DNA of 64,000 nucleotides from Allobosea sp. LC85 (GCF_000735605.1 NZ_JPKG01000011.1:26235-90234); one strand, 5' to 3'. Shown: positions 52,583-62,105, counted from the first letter of the stretch. Notes: generated by a model from the sequence alone, not told the origin. Numbers and translations: made by a program.

Positions 52583-52915
52583 TTATGGGAGTTGCTCGAG
52601 CGGCCACACCTCGACGACACCATGTGCAACAGCGCAGGGCGTTCGGGAAACCATCGCGATGGCCTCAGTCAAAGTGGCGGCTTCGATGACGGCAAAGCCC
52701 GCCACTGGCAATGACGACGTCATGAACGGGCCAGTGGCCGTTTCAACCCGAGCGGCATCGGGATTGCGCACTTGCACAGGATCGCCCGCGATACCCATCA
52801 AGACGCCGTCTTTCCTTAACGTCGCATCATGGGCGTGGGCTGCGTCCCGAACGGCCACCGGGGTACGGTCGTACCCCTCGCGGTCGCCATACCCGATCGT
52901 CACGAATTTCGGCAT
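52583..52915 (-). CDS. YCII-related domain protein
   Basis: 110 residues. Small ferredoxin-like fold with the YCII layout: KFVTIGYGDREGYD, AHDATLRKDGVLMGIAGDPVQVRN, TGPFMTSSLPVAGFAVIEAATLTEAIAMV and a C-terminal GVVEVWPLEQL. YCII proteins bind or degrade small compounds; their physiological role is mostly unknown. Upstream lie REP units that may separate it from neighbouring transcripts. Confidence 0.85.
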   Translation of the reverse strand: MPKFVTIGYGDREGYDRTPVAVRDAAHAHDATLRKDGVLMGIAGDPVQVRNPDAARVETATGPFMTSSLPVAGFAVIEAATLTEAIAMVSRTPCAVAHGVVEVWPLEQLP

Positions 52916-52937
52916 GGGTCGCCTCCTCCAAAGGGCT

Positions 52938-53105
52938 CAAGCATCGGCCCGAAAAGTGGTTTGCGGTTTTCGGGCCAAAGCCGATGCGAACACAGAAGGC
53001 TCAATCATCGGCCCGAAACGTGGATTGCGGTTTTCGGGGCAAAGCCGATGCAAACCACAAAGGGCTGGATCATCGGGCAGGATACGATGTCCGGTCCGAT
53101 GCTCT
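52938..53105. repeat. REP units: two in tandem plus a degenerate hairpin
   Basis: Units at 52938-52986 (core AAAAGTGGTTTGCGGTTTTC) and 52999-53053, then a degenerate hairpin (53066-53105, ATCATCGGGCAGGAT...TCCGGTCCGATG). Order and sequence follow the composite seen at 51727-51826, with the first unit duplicated. Confidence 0.75.
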
Positions 53106-53283
53106 AACGGAGCTTGGCGATCCCGATGCCATCGAGCTTCGCGCGGTCCTTGATGGATTCTTCGCTGCGGGTCATCGCCTTCGAAATCGCCTTCAGGGCC
53201 ATGCCCTTCTTGGCGAGCAACTTGAGCTTCTCGAGTTCCTCATGGGTCCAGGGTTGGCGATGCCGTTCAAATCTCTCGGTCAC
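53104..53283 (-). CDS. Small SANT/Myb-like HTH protein
   Basis: 59 residues from a GTG at 53283 with GGAG six bases upstream. The sequence RQPWTHEELEKLKLLAKKGMALKAISKAMTRSEESIKDRAK follows the SANT/Myb-like helix pattern (Trp at the first core position). Such tiny proteins occur widely in Hyphomicrobiales; DNA binding is likely but untested. Longer upstream frames lack homology and have no ribosome site. Confidence 0.65.
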   Translation of the reverse strand: MTERFERHRQPWTHEELEKLKLLAKKGMALKAISKAMTRSEESIKDRAKLDGIGIAKLR

Positions 53284-53507
53284 ACTCTGCTCCTGCTTCG
53301 CCGGGACATCTCCGGCATTCGCGCCATCATAGCAGGGATGGCGACGAATTTGGCCGCACTTATCGGTGGGGCCCAAGCCCATCCCGCCGCTCGGCGCCAC
53401 AGGCCGACTTGGTGCATCGCAAGATACCGGACCTTGCCGATCGGCCGAGGCAGCCTCTGAGCCCGGCTCATTTCTGTTTCTCGCAGGCACTTGACGCCTG
53501 TCAGCGC

Positions 53508-53640
53508 TCACGGCTCCGCGTGCATGTCGCGGAACAGTCGCGGCGCGACGCCGAAGCGGCGTTCGAAGGCGTCCGCCAGGCGCGCGGGTGGGTAAAGCCC
53601 CACTTGCGCCGCAACCGATTTCAGCGACAGCCCGCGCGAG
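53508..53640 (-). pseudogene. C-terminal remnant of an AraC-family regulator
   Basis: The last 42 residues before the stop at 53508 (LKSVAAQVGLYPPARLADAF then RRFGVAPRLFRDMH) match the second helix-turn-helix of GlxA-type AraC regulators. The N-terminal domain and first HTH are missing, and the upstream sequence is unrelated, so this is a truncated relic. Confidence 0.7.
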
Positions 53641-53797
53641 AGGGCGGGCCGGTGCTCTGGATTTTTTTTCCGGTGCGCTGTCGAATTCTCACCAGCCCGT
53701 TCGACGTGGTTGTATCGCGCGGTGAAAGGCTGCCCGCCAGGAGAGACCGAACACCTCGCGAACACCCCGAATCCAACCGAACCATGAGGAGAGATCC

Positions 53798-54241
53798 ATG
53801 CCCAGCACCATCCGTCTGCACCGCGTCATCGCCGCCAAGCCCGAGAAGCTCTATCGCGCGTTCCTCGAACCGGACGCGATGGCGAGCTGGCTTCCACCTT
53901 ACGGCTTTACCTGCACCGTCCATGAGCTGGATGCGAAGGTCGGCGGCAAGCACCGGATGTCATTCCGGAATTTCACCACGGGGCAGAGCCACTCCTTCGG
54001 CGGAACCTATCTGGAGCTCGTTCCGGGGGAGCGCCTCGTCTACACCGACACGTTCGACGATCCGAACCTGCCGGGCGAGATGAAGGTCACGGTGATCCTG
54101 AAGGCCGTGTCCGTCGGCACCGAGGTGACCATCGAGCAGCAGGGCGTGCCGGACGTGATCCCCGCCGAGGCCTGCTATCTCGGCTGGCAGGAATCCCTGC
54201 GCAAGCTCGCGAAACTCGTCGAGCCCGAGATCAACCAGTAG
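53798..54241 (+). CDS. SRPBCC/AHSA1-family protein
   Basis: 147 residues with GAGGAG six bases upstream of the ATG. The AHSA1 pattern is complete: IRLHRVIAAKPEKLYRAFLEPDAMASWLPP, KVGGKHRMSF, FGGTYLELVPGERLVYTDTF and the terminal GWQESLRKLAKLVE. These helix-grip proteins bind hydrophobic ligands or serve as enzymes; no role can be assigned. Located 198 bp before the RibD-like gene on the same strand. Confidence 0.9.
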   Translation: MPSTIRLHRVIAAKPEKLYRAFLEPDAMASWLPPYGFTCTVHELDAKVGGKHRMSFRNFTTGQSHSFGGTYLELVPGERLVYTDTFDDPNLPGEMKVTVILKAVSVGTEVTIEQQGVPDVIPAEACYLGWQESLRKLAKLVEPEINQ

Positions 54242-54439
54242 CAAGGTCGATTGGCGGCCGTTCGCCTGCGCCCGATCGGGTCTCGCCGCGGCGATATTCG
54301 GATGGTCCGGGGCCCCTGCCCCGGCGAACGGTACCCGTGGCCCAGGGGCCGCCGTCATCACGTCCTGGCCGAATTGATCCGGCCAGGCTCGGCCAGCAGC
54401 AGAACAGGTTCGACCAACAGCAGAAAAGGAGCACCCGCC

Positions 54440-55087
54440 ATGTCGCTCGCCCGTGTCCAGCACATCTCCATCTCGCTCGACGGTTTCGCCACCGGCGAGG
54501 GTCTGAGCCTCGCAGCGCCGTTCGGCCACGCCGGAGACCGGCTGCACGAATGGATGTTCGAAACCTGCTGGTGGCGCCAGATGATTGGCCAGCCCGGCGG
54601 CACGCGGGGCGTCGACGACGCCTTCCTGCGGCAGTTCGCTCCCGGGATCGGCGCCGAGATCATGGGGGCCGGGAAATTCGGCTACCCCGGCTGGCAGGAC
54701 GATCCGGAGTGGAAGGGCTGGTGGGGCTCCAACCCGCCCTTCCATACGCCGGTCTTCGTCCTGACCCATCGCCCACGCGCATCGATCGAGATGGAGGGCG
54801 GGACGACCTTCCACTTCCTGGACGCGTCGCCCACCGAGGCGCTCGCTGCGGCTCGCGCGGCTGCGGCCGGCCAGGACGTCCGCATCGGCGGGGGAGCCAC
54901 CATGGTCCGCGACTTCCTGGCTGCCGGGCTCATCGACCACATGCATATCGTGCTGGTCCCGATCCTGCTCGGCCGGGGCGTGCGCCTCTGGGATGGGCTG
55001 GAGGGTCTCGAGAAGGACTACGCGATCGAGGCCATGTCCTCTCCCAGCGGGGTCACGCATGTGACATTCACCCGTGCGGGCCTGTAG
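54440..55087 (+). CDS. Dihydrofolate-reductase-like (RibD C-terminal) protein
   Basis: 215 residues from the ATG at 54440 with AAGGAG nine bases upstream. The RibD_C pattern ISLDGFATGEG (N-terminal), VFVLTHRPR in the middle and the NADPH-binding segment VRIGGGATMVRDFLAAGLIDHMHIVLVPILLGRG identify a small reductase-fold protein. It is not a true DHFR: the substrate is unknown. Probably co-transcribed with the SRPBCC gene. Confidence 0.88.
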   Translation: MSLARVQHISISLDGFATGEGLSLAAPFGHAGDRLHEWMFETCWWRQMIGQPGGTRGVDDAFLRQFAPGIGAEIMGAGKFGYPGWQDDPEWKGWWGSNPPFHTPVFVLTHRPRASIEMEGGTTFHFLDASPTEALAAARAAAAGQDVRIGGGATMVRDFLAAGLIDHMHIVLVPILLGRGVRLWDGLEGLEKDYAIEAMSSPSGVTHVTFTRAGL

Positions 55088-55303
55088 CGGCCGCGTCGAC
55101 CTCATCGGCATCCGCGAAGAGCTGCACCGAAATCCCAACGCGCTGGCAGCCGCCGCGGATGGCCGGCAGATGCGCCGCCCAAAGACCTTTGCCGCAACAA
55201 TCCGCGTCGCCAGCCGGATTGCCCGAAACCGGATGCTGCCAGAGTCCGAAAAGGGTGGATTGCGGACCCTTGATAGCACGCGAAACGCGCCCCAAGCGGT
55301 CGT

Positions 55304-55831
55304 CTAGGGTTGAAACCGTATCCCACACATCTCGCGCCATCCCCGAGGAAGAACATTGATCGCCACATTCGGCCGCAGTTTGTAGAAGGCCATCTCGCGG
55401 TAGCTCCAAGCGTATGGCACGCACCCTTTCAACGCCGCAGCGTGCAAGTAGAACTGGGCACCTGCCGGGGCCTCACGGATCGAACGAAAGAATGAATGAT
55501 CGTCGAGATGATCTGCTTTGAATTGATGGATTAGTTTACTTCGCTCCCAATCCGCGTACGCCCCGATGAACAGTGTTGGCAGCAGGAGCGAGAGGGCGAC
55601 AAATATGGGGAGCCGAAAAATAATCGGTAAGGAATATCGTCTGAGCGGATTTAACAGACTCAGTCCGACAATCGCTACCAGAAACGTCGCGAATTCCTTC
55701 CAATACGGCAGCCCGAGTCGGCTTGACGGAAAGAAGAAGGCGAACAATAGCGGGGATGTCTCGCCGAACAGCAGACCCGATACGAGGAGGTAGCTCCCCA
55801 GAGCGATCGATATGGTTGCGAACGTCTTCAA
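55304..55831 (-). CDS. Membrane hypothetical protein
   Basis: 175 residues. Three or four N-terminal transmembrane helices (about 5-22, 28-44, 48-62, 75-95), then a soluble C-terminal domain with two cysteines that would lie outside or inside the membrane. The DNA is AT-richer than neighbours, suggesting recent acquisition. No family recognised. Confidence 0.65.
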   Translation of the reverse strand: MKTFATISIALGSYLLVSGLLFGETSPLLFAFFFPSSRLGLPYWKEFATFLVAIVGLSLLNPLRRYSLPIIFRLPIFVALSLLLPTLFIGAYADWERSKLIHQFKADHLDDHSFFRSIREAPAGAQFYLHAAALKGCVPYAWSYREMAFYKLRPNVAINVLPRGWREMCGIRFQP

Positions 55832-56012
55832 TCGGCGCCCCCTCTACTGACCACTTCTCTACCGCGATGAGGCAGCAGATTCTGTGCGGCGTTCGTGCAG
55901 GCTATTCGCGGATTTTGAGGAGATTGACAGCAGACCGATGGCGCGGCGTTAGGTCCGGAACGGGTCGGTTTGCGGACATCTGCCGCCTGCTCCACGCTTT
56001 GAGACAGCTGAA

Positions 56013-57815
56013 TCAGCCACCCATCTGCGGCACGTGAAGCGGCTTGGGGACCAGTTTGATATTGTTCTCGGCCAGCGTGATCCGCACCTTGGAAAGGATC
56101 GCCTTGCGGATCTGGAACTGCCGTCCGGCCCGGGCCTTGTATTTGGCGCGGATCACCAGAGTGCCTTCCTCGAGGGCGGCAATGCCCTGGCTCTTGAACG
56201 GCTCAAGGAGATCGGCGTTCAGGTCCGGATCCGCTTCGATCTCCTGCCCGACCTTCTTGAACAGTTTGCGTACGGCTTCGACATCGGTGTCCAAAGCCAC
56301 CCGGAACATCATCTTCTCGATGACCCATTCGCGGCTGAAATTCTGAATCTTCCCGATCTGCCCGAAAGGGATTGTCGCAACCGGGCCGCGCGGATGCCTC
56401 AAGGAGACCGAGCGCAACGAGATTCTCTCGACGGTGCCCTTTGCCCCCGAGGTCTCGATGTACTCGCCGTGGCGGAAGGCATCATCGACGAGGAAGAACA
56501 GACCGGCCACCACATCCTTGACCAGGGTCTGGGAGCCGAGGCCAATCGCCAGGCCGAAGATCGAGAGCCCCGTCATCAGCGGCCAGACATTGATGCCCAG
56601 CATGACCAGGACGGTCAGAGCCCCCAGCGTCAGGAGCGCGGCCTTGGTGAGGCCCAGGAGCAGTGGGCCGACGGTGGTCAGCCGCGTGCCGATCACGGCG
56701 GTGGTGACCTGCGGATCGCCCGGGCCATGAGGTCTGATGCGCGCGGCCATGATCGCCACCCAGTTCCAGCAGAAGGCAATGACCAGCACGAGCATTAGGA
56801 TCTCGGCGGCTTTCAGCAGGACAGTGCTCCGCGAGATGCCGACGACGTCCAGAATGGGCAGGAGCCAGAGGGTCGCCAATACCGCGAGAATCGATGCGGC
56901 GACCACGATGCGGAACGTCCGCCACAGCGCGCCGGTCAGTTCGCCTCCTTGCGCTCGAGCCGCCTGCCAGCCGCGCCTTTCGATGGCGACGTCGAGATGA
57001 GGCCCGGCGAGAACGAGAAGAAGCGAAATCAGCAACAATCCGCCCTGCGTCGGCCTTCCGATCGTCAAATCCAGCTGGAGGAAGACAAAGGCGAGTATGA
57101 CAAGCGCGACCACGAGCCAGGGCCAAATTGCGGCGAGCTTCCGGCGCAGCGATCCTGTCTTGCCACCGAAGGACAGAGCCCTCGTGACCAGCCCGCGATG
57201 ACGAAGATACGCCGCTGCGACCAGAACGGTGAACGGCAAGGACACCGCGAATGTTGCGAAGAGATCGCGAAGCGGATCAGCCGCATTCCAGACGCGCAGA
57301 CAGGCAAGGACCACCAGGCCGCCGGACGCGATTCCGATCGCGACCGCGAGATCGCGTCGCCAGCGCGAGAAGATCGACCGGCGACCTGTGGCCAACGGGA
57401 AACAGATCATCGTTGCCACGGCCGAGATCACGACGCAGTTCAGCAAGGCGCGGCGGAGCACTGGATCGGAGATGAGACTTAGCAGCAGGACCCAGGACGC
57501 CAGCACCACGAGCAAGGCAGCCGCGAACCAGGCCGCCGCGGACAGAAGCGGCCGAGCCTTGAATCGGCTGGTGATGGAACTGCCGCCCGCTGCCGTTGCA
57601 GCGATGACAACCAGGCAAACCGCTAAAACGCAGAGAGCGAGTAACGCGGGACTATAACCAGCGGTTTTGAGTCCTTGGATGAAATCCTGCCATGCCCCAC
57701 CGGAAGAGAGCCATCCCGAGAACCTCGCTGCCAGACCGTTCTCAATCAGCATGGAGAAACGATGGAGCATCGCGGTTGCAGCCTCGAGCTCGTCGGTCCG
57801 TAAATCGGCAGCCAT
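56013..57815 (-). CDS. MscS-family mechanosensitive channel-like protein
   Basis: 600 residues from the ATG at 57815. About ten transmembrane segments precede the MscS core (about 395-590): pore-helix region GLAIGLGSQTLVKDVVAGLFFLVDDAFRHGEYIE and the beta domain GTVERISLRSVSLRHPRGPVATIPFGQIGKIQNFS. The enlarged N-terminal domain resembles the MscM/YbdG-YjeP class. It releases osmolytes under hypo-osmotic shock or signals stress. Monocistronic, convergent with nothing close. Confidence 0.92.
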   Translation of the reverse strand: MAADLRTDELEAATAMLHRFSMLIENGLAARFSGWLSSGGAWQDFIQGLKTAGYSPALLALCVLAVCLVVIAATAAGGSSITSRFKARPLLSAAAWFAAALLVVLASWVLLLSLISDPVLRRALLNCVVISAVATMICFPLATGRRSIFSRWRRDLAVAIGIASGGLVVLACLRVWNAADPLRDLFATFAVSLPFTVLVAAAYLRHRGLVTRALSFGGKTGSLRRKLAAIWPWLVVALVILAFVFLQLDLTIGRPTQGGLLLISLLLVLAGPHLDVAIERRGWQAARAQGGELTGALWRTFRIVVAASILAVLATLWLLPILDVVGISRSTVLLKAAEILMLVLVIAFCWNWVAIMAARIRPHGPGDPQVTTAVIGTRLTTVGPLLLGLTKAALLTLGALTVLVMLGINVWPLMTGLSIFGLAIGLGSQTLVKDVVAGLFFLVDDAFRHGEYIETSGAKGTVERISLRSVSLRHPRGPVATIPFGQIGKIQNFSREWVIEKMMFRVALDTDVEAVRKLFKKVGQEIEADPDLNADLLEPFKSQGIAALEEGTLVIRAKYKARAGRQFQIRKAILSKVRITLAENNIKLVPKPLHVPQMGG

Positions 57816-58108
57816 GGTCTCAGTCTCGTGAGGAAGTCGACGACATTGGTCTGTCCGCGCCAAACGGTTGGTGAATCCGGCGAACGTTTAGCCCCCGTCA
57901 CAGGAGGGATCGCACATTGCCGTCCCAGACAAAACGATCGTCTCGACAGCCCCATCTGGCATTGGACCTGCCCCCTTCCCAGCTTAGGCGACCGCCTGTC
58001 TTGCCATTTCGCGACAATCGCGCTCGGCGATTATCCATCCCGGTCGCATCCCTACCGCTCGGAAATCCCCCGAGTGTCGGTCTTGTGGCGCTGGATGAGC
58101 CTGCTCCC

Positions 58109-58225
58109 TAAGAGCATGCTGCGAAAAAGTGGCATCGGTTTTTCGCATAGAGCATGCTCTAAACGATGAGAGTCGATCACGTTTTCTGCGTTTGGACGAT
58201 TTCGTCCAAACGCAGCGTGATCTGG
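58109..58225. repeat. Composite palindromic element, family 2, copy 2
   Basis: GAGCATGCTGCGAAAAAGTGG... GAGCATGCTC followed by the perfect hairpin CTGCGTTTGGACGA-TT-TCGTCCAAACGCAG flanked by GATCACG/CGTGATC (58163-58213). The same order is seen, slightly degenerate, at 41616-41708. Confidence 0.8.
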
Positions 58226-58389
58226 GGCGCGTTGATCTGATCACTCAGTGGGAGCGACATGTCCAAGATGGGTGGTCGGACTAAGCCGCTCTCGCGGCAG
58301 GGCGCTGCAGCGCGTTCATCACTGAGATTTCGCGTGTGAGGCGCTGCATCCGAGGATTTCGGGGTTTCCTCTGATCCCCGGAGGTTCTG

Positions 58390-58430
58390 ATGACCGATCC
58401 CGTCACCGTCAGCCCGCTGCGCCAGCTCGA
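58390..58430 (+). pseudogene. Possible N-terminal remnant of a tyrosine recombinase
   Basis: ATGACCGATCCC... encodes MTDPVTVSPLRQL with GGAGG just upstream, matching the start of integrases I know from IS91-like and related tyrosine-recombinase modules (MTxxVSPLRxRM). The homology breaks after about 13 codons. Very short, so only a suggestion. Confidence 0.35.
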
Positions 58431-58506
58431 CCGAAAACGCGATGATCCTCCAATCGCCAACCACTTACGGCCCCATCGCGGCAAGAACTGGATCATGTCA
58501 AATCAG

Positions 58507-59097
58507 CTACCGTAGCTGGCGCCGCAGAAATGTCCGTGTGCACTCCTGCCCGATGCTGTCGTCGCGCGTCCAGATCAGCAGCGTCGCAAGAAACACCGCC
58601 GTCAGGGTGATCTCTTCCATGCTCGCACGCCGGGTGCCGTAGGGAGCCGGCAACTGTGCTGCCTCGCGCAACCAATGGATGACCCGTGACAAGTTGAAGA
58701 TCATCGGCCCCCAATGATGGGGATGCGACAGGTGCAGCTTGCCTCGCAGCATTTGGGCCGTCACCTCCTGATGGGGAGCCAGCGCATCGAACCACGCCAG
58801 CAGGCAGATCTCGATGCGCCGCCAGGCGGGATGCCGGACGAAATCGGCAGACTTGGGTGCTACCATGGCCTTCAACCCGCGCAGGAACCACGCGTCCGCA
58901 ACGCTGTCGAGGTCGCGGTAGTAGTCGAGCACCTGGGCCGGTGGGATTCGAAGCCGGTCAGCGACGTCGTGCAAGCGGACAGCCGTCCACTGGCCCTTCT
59001 CCTCGGCAAGATCCAATGCTGCATCGAGGATGGCCGCTCGCATATCGCGGGAGCGGCTCTTAGTGCCGCTCGGATCCGAGGTGTTGTCCCGCGGCAT
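58507..59097 (-). CDS. TetR-family regulator (COQ9-like branch possible)
   Basis: 196 residues. N-terminal TetR HTH (about residues 18-62: MRAAILDAALDLAEEKGQWTAVRLHDVADRLRIPPAQVLDYYRDLDSVADAW, read in part) and a helical ligand domain. The wide spacing and the DYYRDLDSVADAWF helix resemble the TetR branch that includes COQ9-like proteins. Ligand and targets unknown. Divergent promoter side faces the IS110 remnant region. Confidence 0.85.
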   Translation of the reverse strand: MPRDNTSDPSGTKSRSRDMRAAILDAALDLAEEKGQWTAVRLHDVADRLRIPPAQVLDYYRDLDSVADAWFLRGLKAMVAPKSADFVRHPAWRRIEICLLAWFDALAPHQEVTAQMLRGKLHLSHPHHWGPMIFNLSRVIHWLREAAQLPAPYGTRRASMEEITLTAVFLATLLIWTRDDSIGQECTRTFLRRQLR

Positions 59098-59669
59098 GAT
59101 CTGCCGAATTGCTGAAGTTGCGCTTCGACGTAAAGCATACTCCGGCCAATTCGGTCTGTCCTCAGTTCATCGCACCGCCGTCTGAACACTGAAAAAGGCA
59201 GGTGACCCGCCCGGCAACTGCTGAAGCGGTTCGGGATCTGGCGAAGGGCCGAATGAGACGGCTGTGCACCATCCTGCCAAACTGAACTGCCCGAAACCGG
59301 ACATCGTGAGAGTCCGGAAGGGCCCAACGGCCGACCTCATCCGCAGGGGTGCTGAGAGTCGTACTTGGGTCGAGACCAGTGATCAGGTGTTCGCCAGAAA
59401 GCTGACATTGGCAAGCTTGCCGCAAAGCGGACCTCGCCATGATCTGAGAATGTGAAGGGTTTCAGATGCGGGCCCCTGCGCGCGGCGGGCGTGACGAGGC
59501 TGCCTGGGCCTGCGTCTGGAAGCCTGCACACAAACGGAAGTTGGCGCATTGCCCAAGAGATGACGTATCGCGGTGGCTGCGCGCGATCTGGAAGCGGGAG
59601 CGCGGCCCTTCACATACGGTGCCGGAGAGGTCGGACCTGACCTCGGCAGCGAGCGAACGAGCGACGGCG
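59098..59669. other. Intergenic stretch before the IS110 remnant
   Basis: No gene seen. The segment from about 59455 to 59669 resembles the leader region that precedes IS110-type transposases, so it may be the left part of that insertion sequence. Confidence 0.4.
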
Positions 59670-59790
59670 ATGGCGCATTTCGTAGGTCTGGACGTGTCGG
59701 TGCAGGAGACGGCGGTGTGCGTCGTCGACGAGGCCGGCAAGGTTGTGTTCGAGCAGAAGGTTGCGACCGCGCCGCTCATCTTGGCTCAAG
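59670..59790 (+). pseudogene. IS110-family transposase, N-terminal fragment
   Basis: ATG at 59670 starts AHFVGLDVSVQETAVCVVDE and AGKVVFEQKVATAP, the RuvC-like first strands of IS110 transposases (DEDD-type, first catalytic Asp in GLDVS). Homology ends near 59790, just before the 3' end of the convergent AraC gene, so about 85 percent of the transposase is missing. Confidence 0.75.
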
Positions 59791-59829
59791 CAGTTGGTTG
59801 GGCGGTTGGTCGCGCGAGGCGAAACACGC

Positions 59830-60831
59830 TCAGCCAAGGCGTGATTGCTCGCGAAACTGACGCGGCGTGACGCCCGTCATCCGGCGGAAGGCGCGGCTGA
59901 AATGCGCCGGGTCGGTGTAGCCCGAGGAAAAGGCGACATCGATGATCTTGCAATCGCTGTCCCGCAGAAGCCTGCTCGCATGCTCGTACCTGACCGTGTC
60001 GAGCACGTCCGAGTAGGTCAGGCCCGCACGGGCGAGCCTGCGTTGAAGCGTCCGCGTGGTGACGCCCGCGATCTCGGCGACATCGGCAAGAGCGGTTGTT
60101 CCCTGCTCCAGATAGGCCGGCAACATCAGCTTGAGCAGTCCGATGATGTCGTAGGCAGAAGCGTTGCCATCGTGATCCTGAGGCGGAAGAACCGAAGCGA
60201 TCGATCGGTTGGGCAGGCCGAGGAGCGTGATCGGCACACTGATCCAGGCGGCATTTTGCTCCGACAGAAACTGCACGTTCGGCCATGAAGATCGCGTCGC
60301 CGGGCTCGGCGCATAGGACGATTCGAAGGCGATCGCGGTGGGCATCCAGTCGGGCCCGGCGAACTGGCGGACGATGTAGATCGAGAAAATGTTCTGGATC
60401 CATTGCGCATATCTGAGATGCAGTTGCCCCCTTGTGCCGGCGAGCCTGCTGCAAACCCGCACATGATCCGCATCATGCTCGATCCACATGCTCAGAATCG
60501 TGTCTTCCCGCGATGCCCAATGGCAGGCGTGCCGGAGCGCGACGAGCAGCGTCGGGGAATGCGCGATCAAGGCGCGTGTCTTCTCCCGCAAGTGCGAGAA
60601 ATGCAGGCGCTGGGCGGCGAGGAAGCCGAAATCCTCGATGCCTTGGCTTCTCCGAGCGTTGTCGACGAAACGCAGCGCCGGCAGGAGAGGCAGGTAGAGA
60701 TCGCTCTTCTCGGCCAGAGACGATGGCAGCCGGGACCGCTCCAGGAGCGTCTCCGTCGGAGCACCGATATCGTCGAGGATGCTGACGAAGGGCAGCAGGA
60801 ACTGACCGCGCGTCAAGGGGATATCAGCCAT
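59830..60831 (-). CDS. AraC-family regulator (OruR/ArgR-like)
   Basis: 333 residues. An N-terminal sensor domain (about 1-200, with LLERSRLPSSLAEKSDLYLPLLPALRFVD) and two C-terminal HTH units (about 240-330: DVAEIAGVTTRTLQRRLARAGLTYSDVLDTVRYEHASRLLRDS and DVAFSSGYTDPAHFSRAFRRMTGVTPRQFRE, read in parts), as in OruR-type regulators. Divergent from the acid-phosphatase gene, with 165 bp between them, so it may control that gene. Confidence 0.9.
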   Translation of the reverse strand: MADIPLTRGQFLLPFVSILDDIGAPTETLLERSRLPSSLAEKSDLYLPLLPALRFVDNARRSQGIEDFGFLAAQRLHFSHLREKTRALIAHSPTLLVALRHACHWASREDTILSMWIEHDADHVRVCSRLAGTRGQLHLRYAQWIQNIFSIYIVRQFAGPDWMPTAIAFESSYAPSPATRSSWPNVQFLSEQNAAWISVPITLLGLPNRSIASVLPPQDHDGNASAYDIIGLLKLMLPAYLEQGTTALADVAEIAGVTTRTLQRRLARAGLTYSDVLDTVRYEHASRLLRDSDCKIIDVAFSSGYTDPAHFSRAFRRMTGVTPRQFREQSRLG

Positions 60832-60996
60832 TGCACCTCGCCGCGATCATCCGGTCAGCGCCTCCCAAGGGATCGAATCCAGGCGCTTGTGACCCATGGG
60901 AACCGTACCCGGAGGCGATTGTCGCGAAAAGGCAAGACGAGCAGGCGACCCATGCACGACATGCTCGCAACGACAGCAATGTCGAAGGAACAGGAC

Positions 60997-61830
60997 ATGC
61001 CGATGACTGGGAATGCGGTTCGAGCCGCGCATGTTTCCGTGCTTGCGCTGCTCACACTCTGCGGGCAGGCCCTGGCGCAGGCGGGGCAAGCGCAGCCCAA
61101 GGTCACCGACCCGCATTTCAAGATCGCACCGGGCTATCTCGAGCGGTCCGAGCTGCCGAACAGCCTGGCCCTGCTCGGCCCGCCGCCCGAGGCGGACTCG
61201 GCTGCGCTCGCCCGCGACGAGGAAGCGCGCAAGGCGACGTTTCCCTTGCGAAGCACCGAGCGCTGGACGCTCGCCCGGACCGATGCCGACCTCGCCTTTC
61301 CGCAGGCGGCCGACACCTTCTCCTGCGCGATGGGGGTGAGGATCGACAGCCAGCAGACCCCGCGCCTCTATGCGATGATGCAGAAGATGCTGTCGGATCT
61401 CGGCCTCTCCACCTATGGCGTGAAGAACAAGTACAACCGGGTCCGCCCCTTCGTGGTGCACAATGAAGCGACCTGCCGGGCCGATCAGGAGGCCATTCTG
61501 CGGAGCGACGGCTCCTACCCGTCCGGCCACACGGCGGCCGGCTGGGGCTGGGCCCTCGTCTTCGCGCAGATCAATCCCGAGCGCGCGGATGCGCTGCTGA
61601 AGCGCGGCATCGAATTCGGGCAGAGCCGCGTGATCTGCGACGCGCATTGGCAGAGCGATGTCGATGCGGGGCGGATCATGGGCGCGGCGACGGTCGCGCG
61701 GCTGCAGACCGACCCGACCTTCCTCGCCGATCTCGAGGCCGCGAAAGCGGAGGTGAAGGCGGCGAAGACGAAGCAGGTGCCCTTGATCTCCGCATGTGCC
61801 GCGGAGGCTGCAGCCCTGTCCGCGCGGTGA
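60997..61830 (+). CDS. phoN: Class A acid phosphatase (PAP2 superfamily)
   Basis: 277 residues from the ATG at 60997, preceded by AAGGA. Signal peptide (AHVSVLALLTLCGQALAQA). The vanadium-haloperoxidase-like phosphatase signature is complete: K-x6-RP (KNKYNRVRP), PSGH (GSYPSGHTAAGWGWA) and SR-x5-H-x3-D (SRVICDAHWQSD). Periplasmic non-specific phosphomonoesterase for phosphate scavenging. PhoN/AcpA-type name by family. Divergent from an AraC regulator. Followed by a degenerate REP element. Confidence 0.92.
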   Translation: MPMTGNAVRAAHVSVLALLTLCGQALAQAGQAQPKVTDPHFKIAPGYLERSELPNSLALLGPPPEADSAALARDEEARKATFPLRSTERWTLARTDADLAFPQAADTFSCAMGVRIDSQQTPRLYAMMQKMLSDLGLSTYGVKNKYNRVRPFVVHNEATCRADQEAILRSDGSYPSGHTAAGWGWALVFAQINPERADALLKRGIEFGQSRVICDAHWQSDVDAGRIMGAATVARLQTDPTFLADLEAAKAEVKAAKTKQVPLISACAAEAAALSAR

Positions 61831-61925
61831 CCGGGCCGGGGGCGCTGCTGCGCCACAGAACGTTGGCTCGCCGCCCGAAACCGGACAGCCCTGGGCTGAG
61901 CGGATCACGGGCATCCCCTGCCCCC

Positions 61926-61979
61926 TCGAGCATCGGACCGAAAAGTGGAATCCGGTTTTCGGAATAATCCGATGCTCGA
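61926..61979. repeat. Degenerate REP-like hairpin
   Basis: GAGCATCGGACCGAAAAGTG...GGTTTTCGGAATAATCCGATGCTC, a long stem with the same core as the other REP units but changed loop. It lies 96 bp after the acid-phosphatase gene and could terminate it. Confidence 0.7.
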
Positions 61980-62105
61980 ACAAAGAGATAGATCGCCCAT
62001 CCTGGTCCGAATGGACGCACGGCGATCAGCCGAAGCACGGGCGCGGACCCGTTCGGTCTTGCCCCGACGAGCACATTAATCAAAACGCCAATGAGGTACC
62101 GTTCA

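Larger units (their letters stand above)
57816..58506. other. Intergenic stretch with palindromic element and integrase remnant
   Basis: Carries the family-2 palindromic element (58109-58225) and a short integrase-like remnant (58390-58430). No complete gene seen. Confidence 0.55.

Noticed and set aside
58177..58496. Short minus-strand frames near the palindromic element
   Set aside because: They run through the repeat hairpin and lack start signals or homology.
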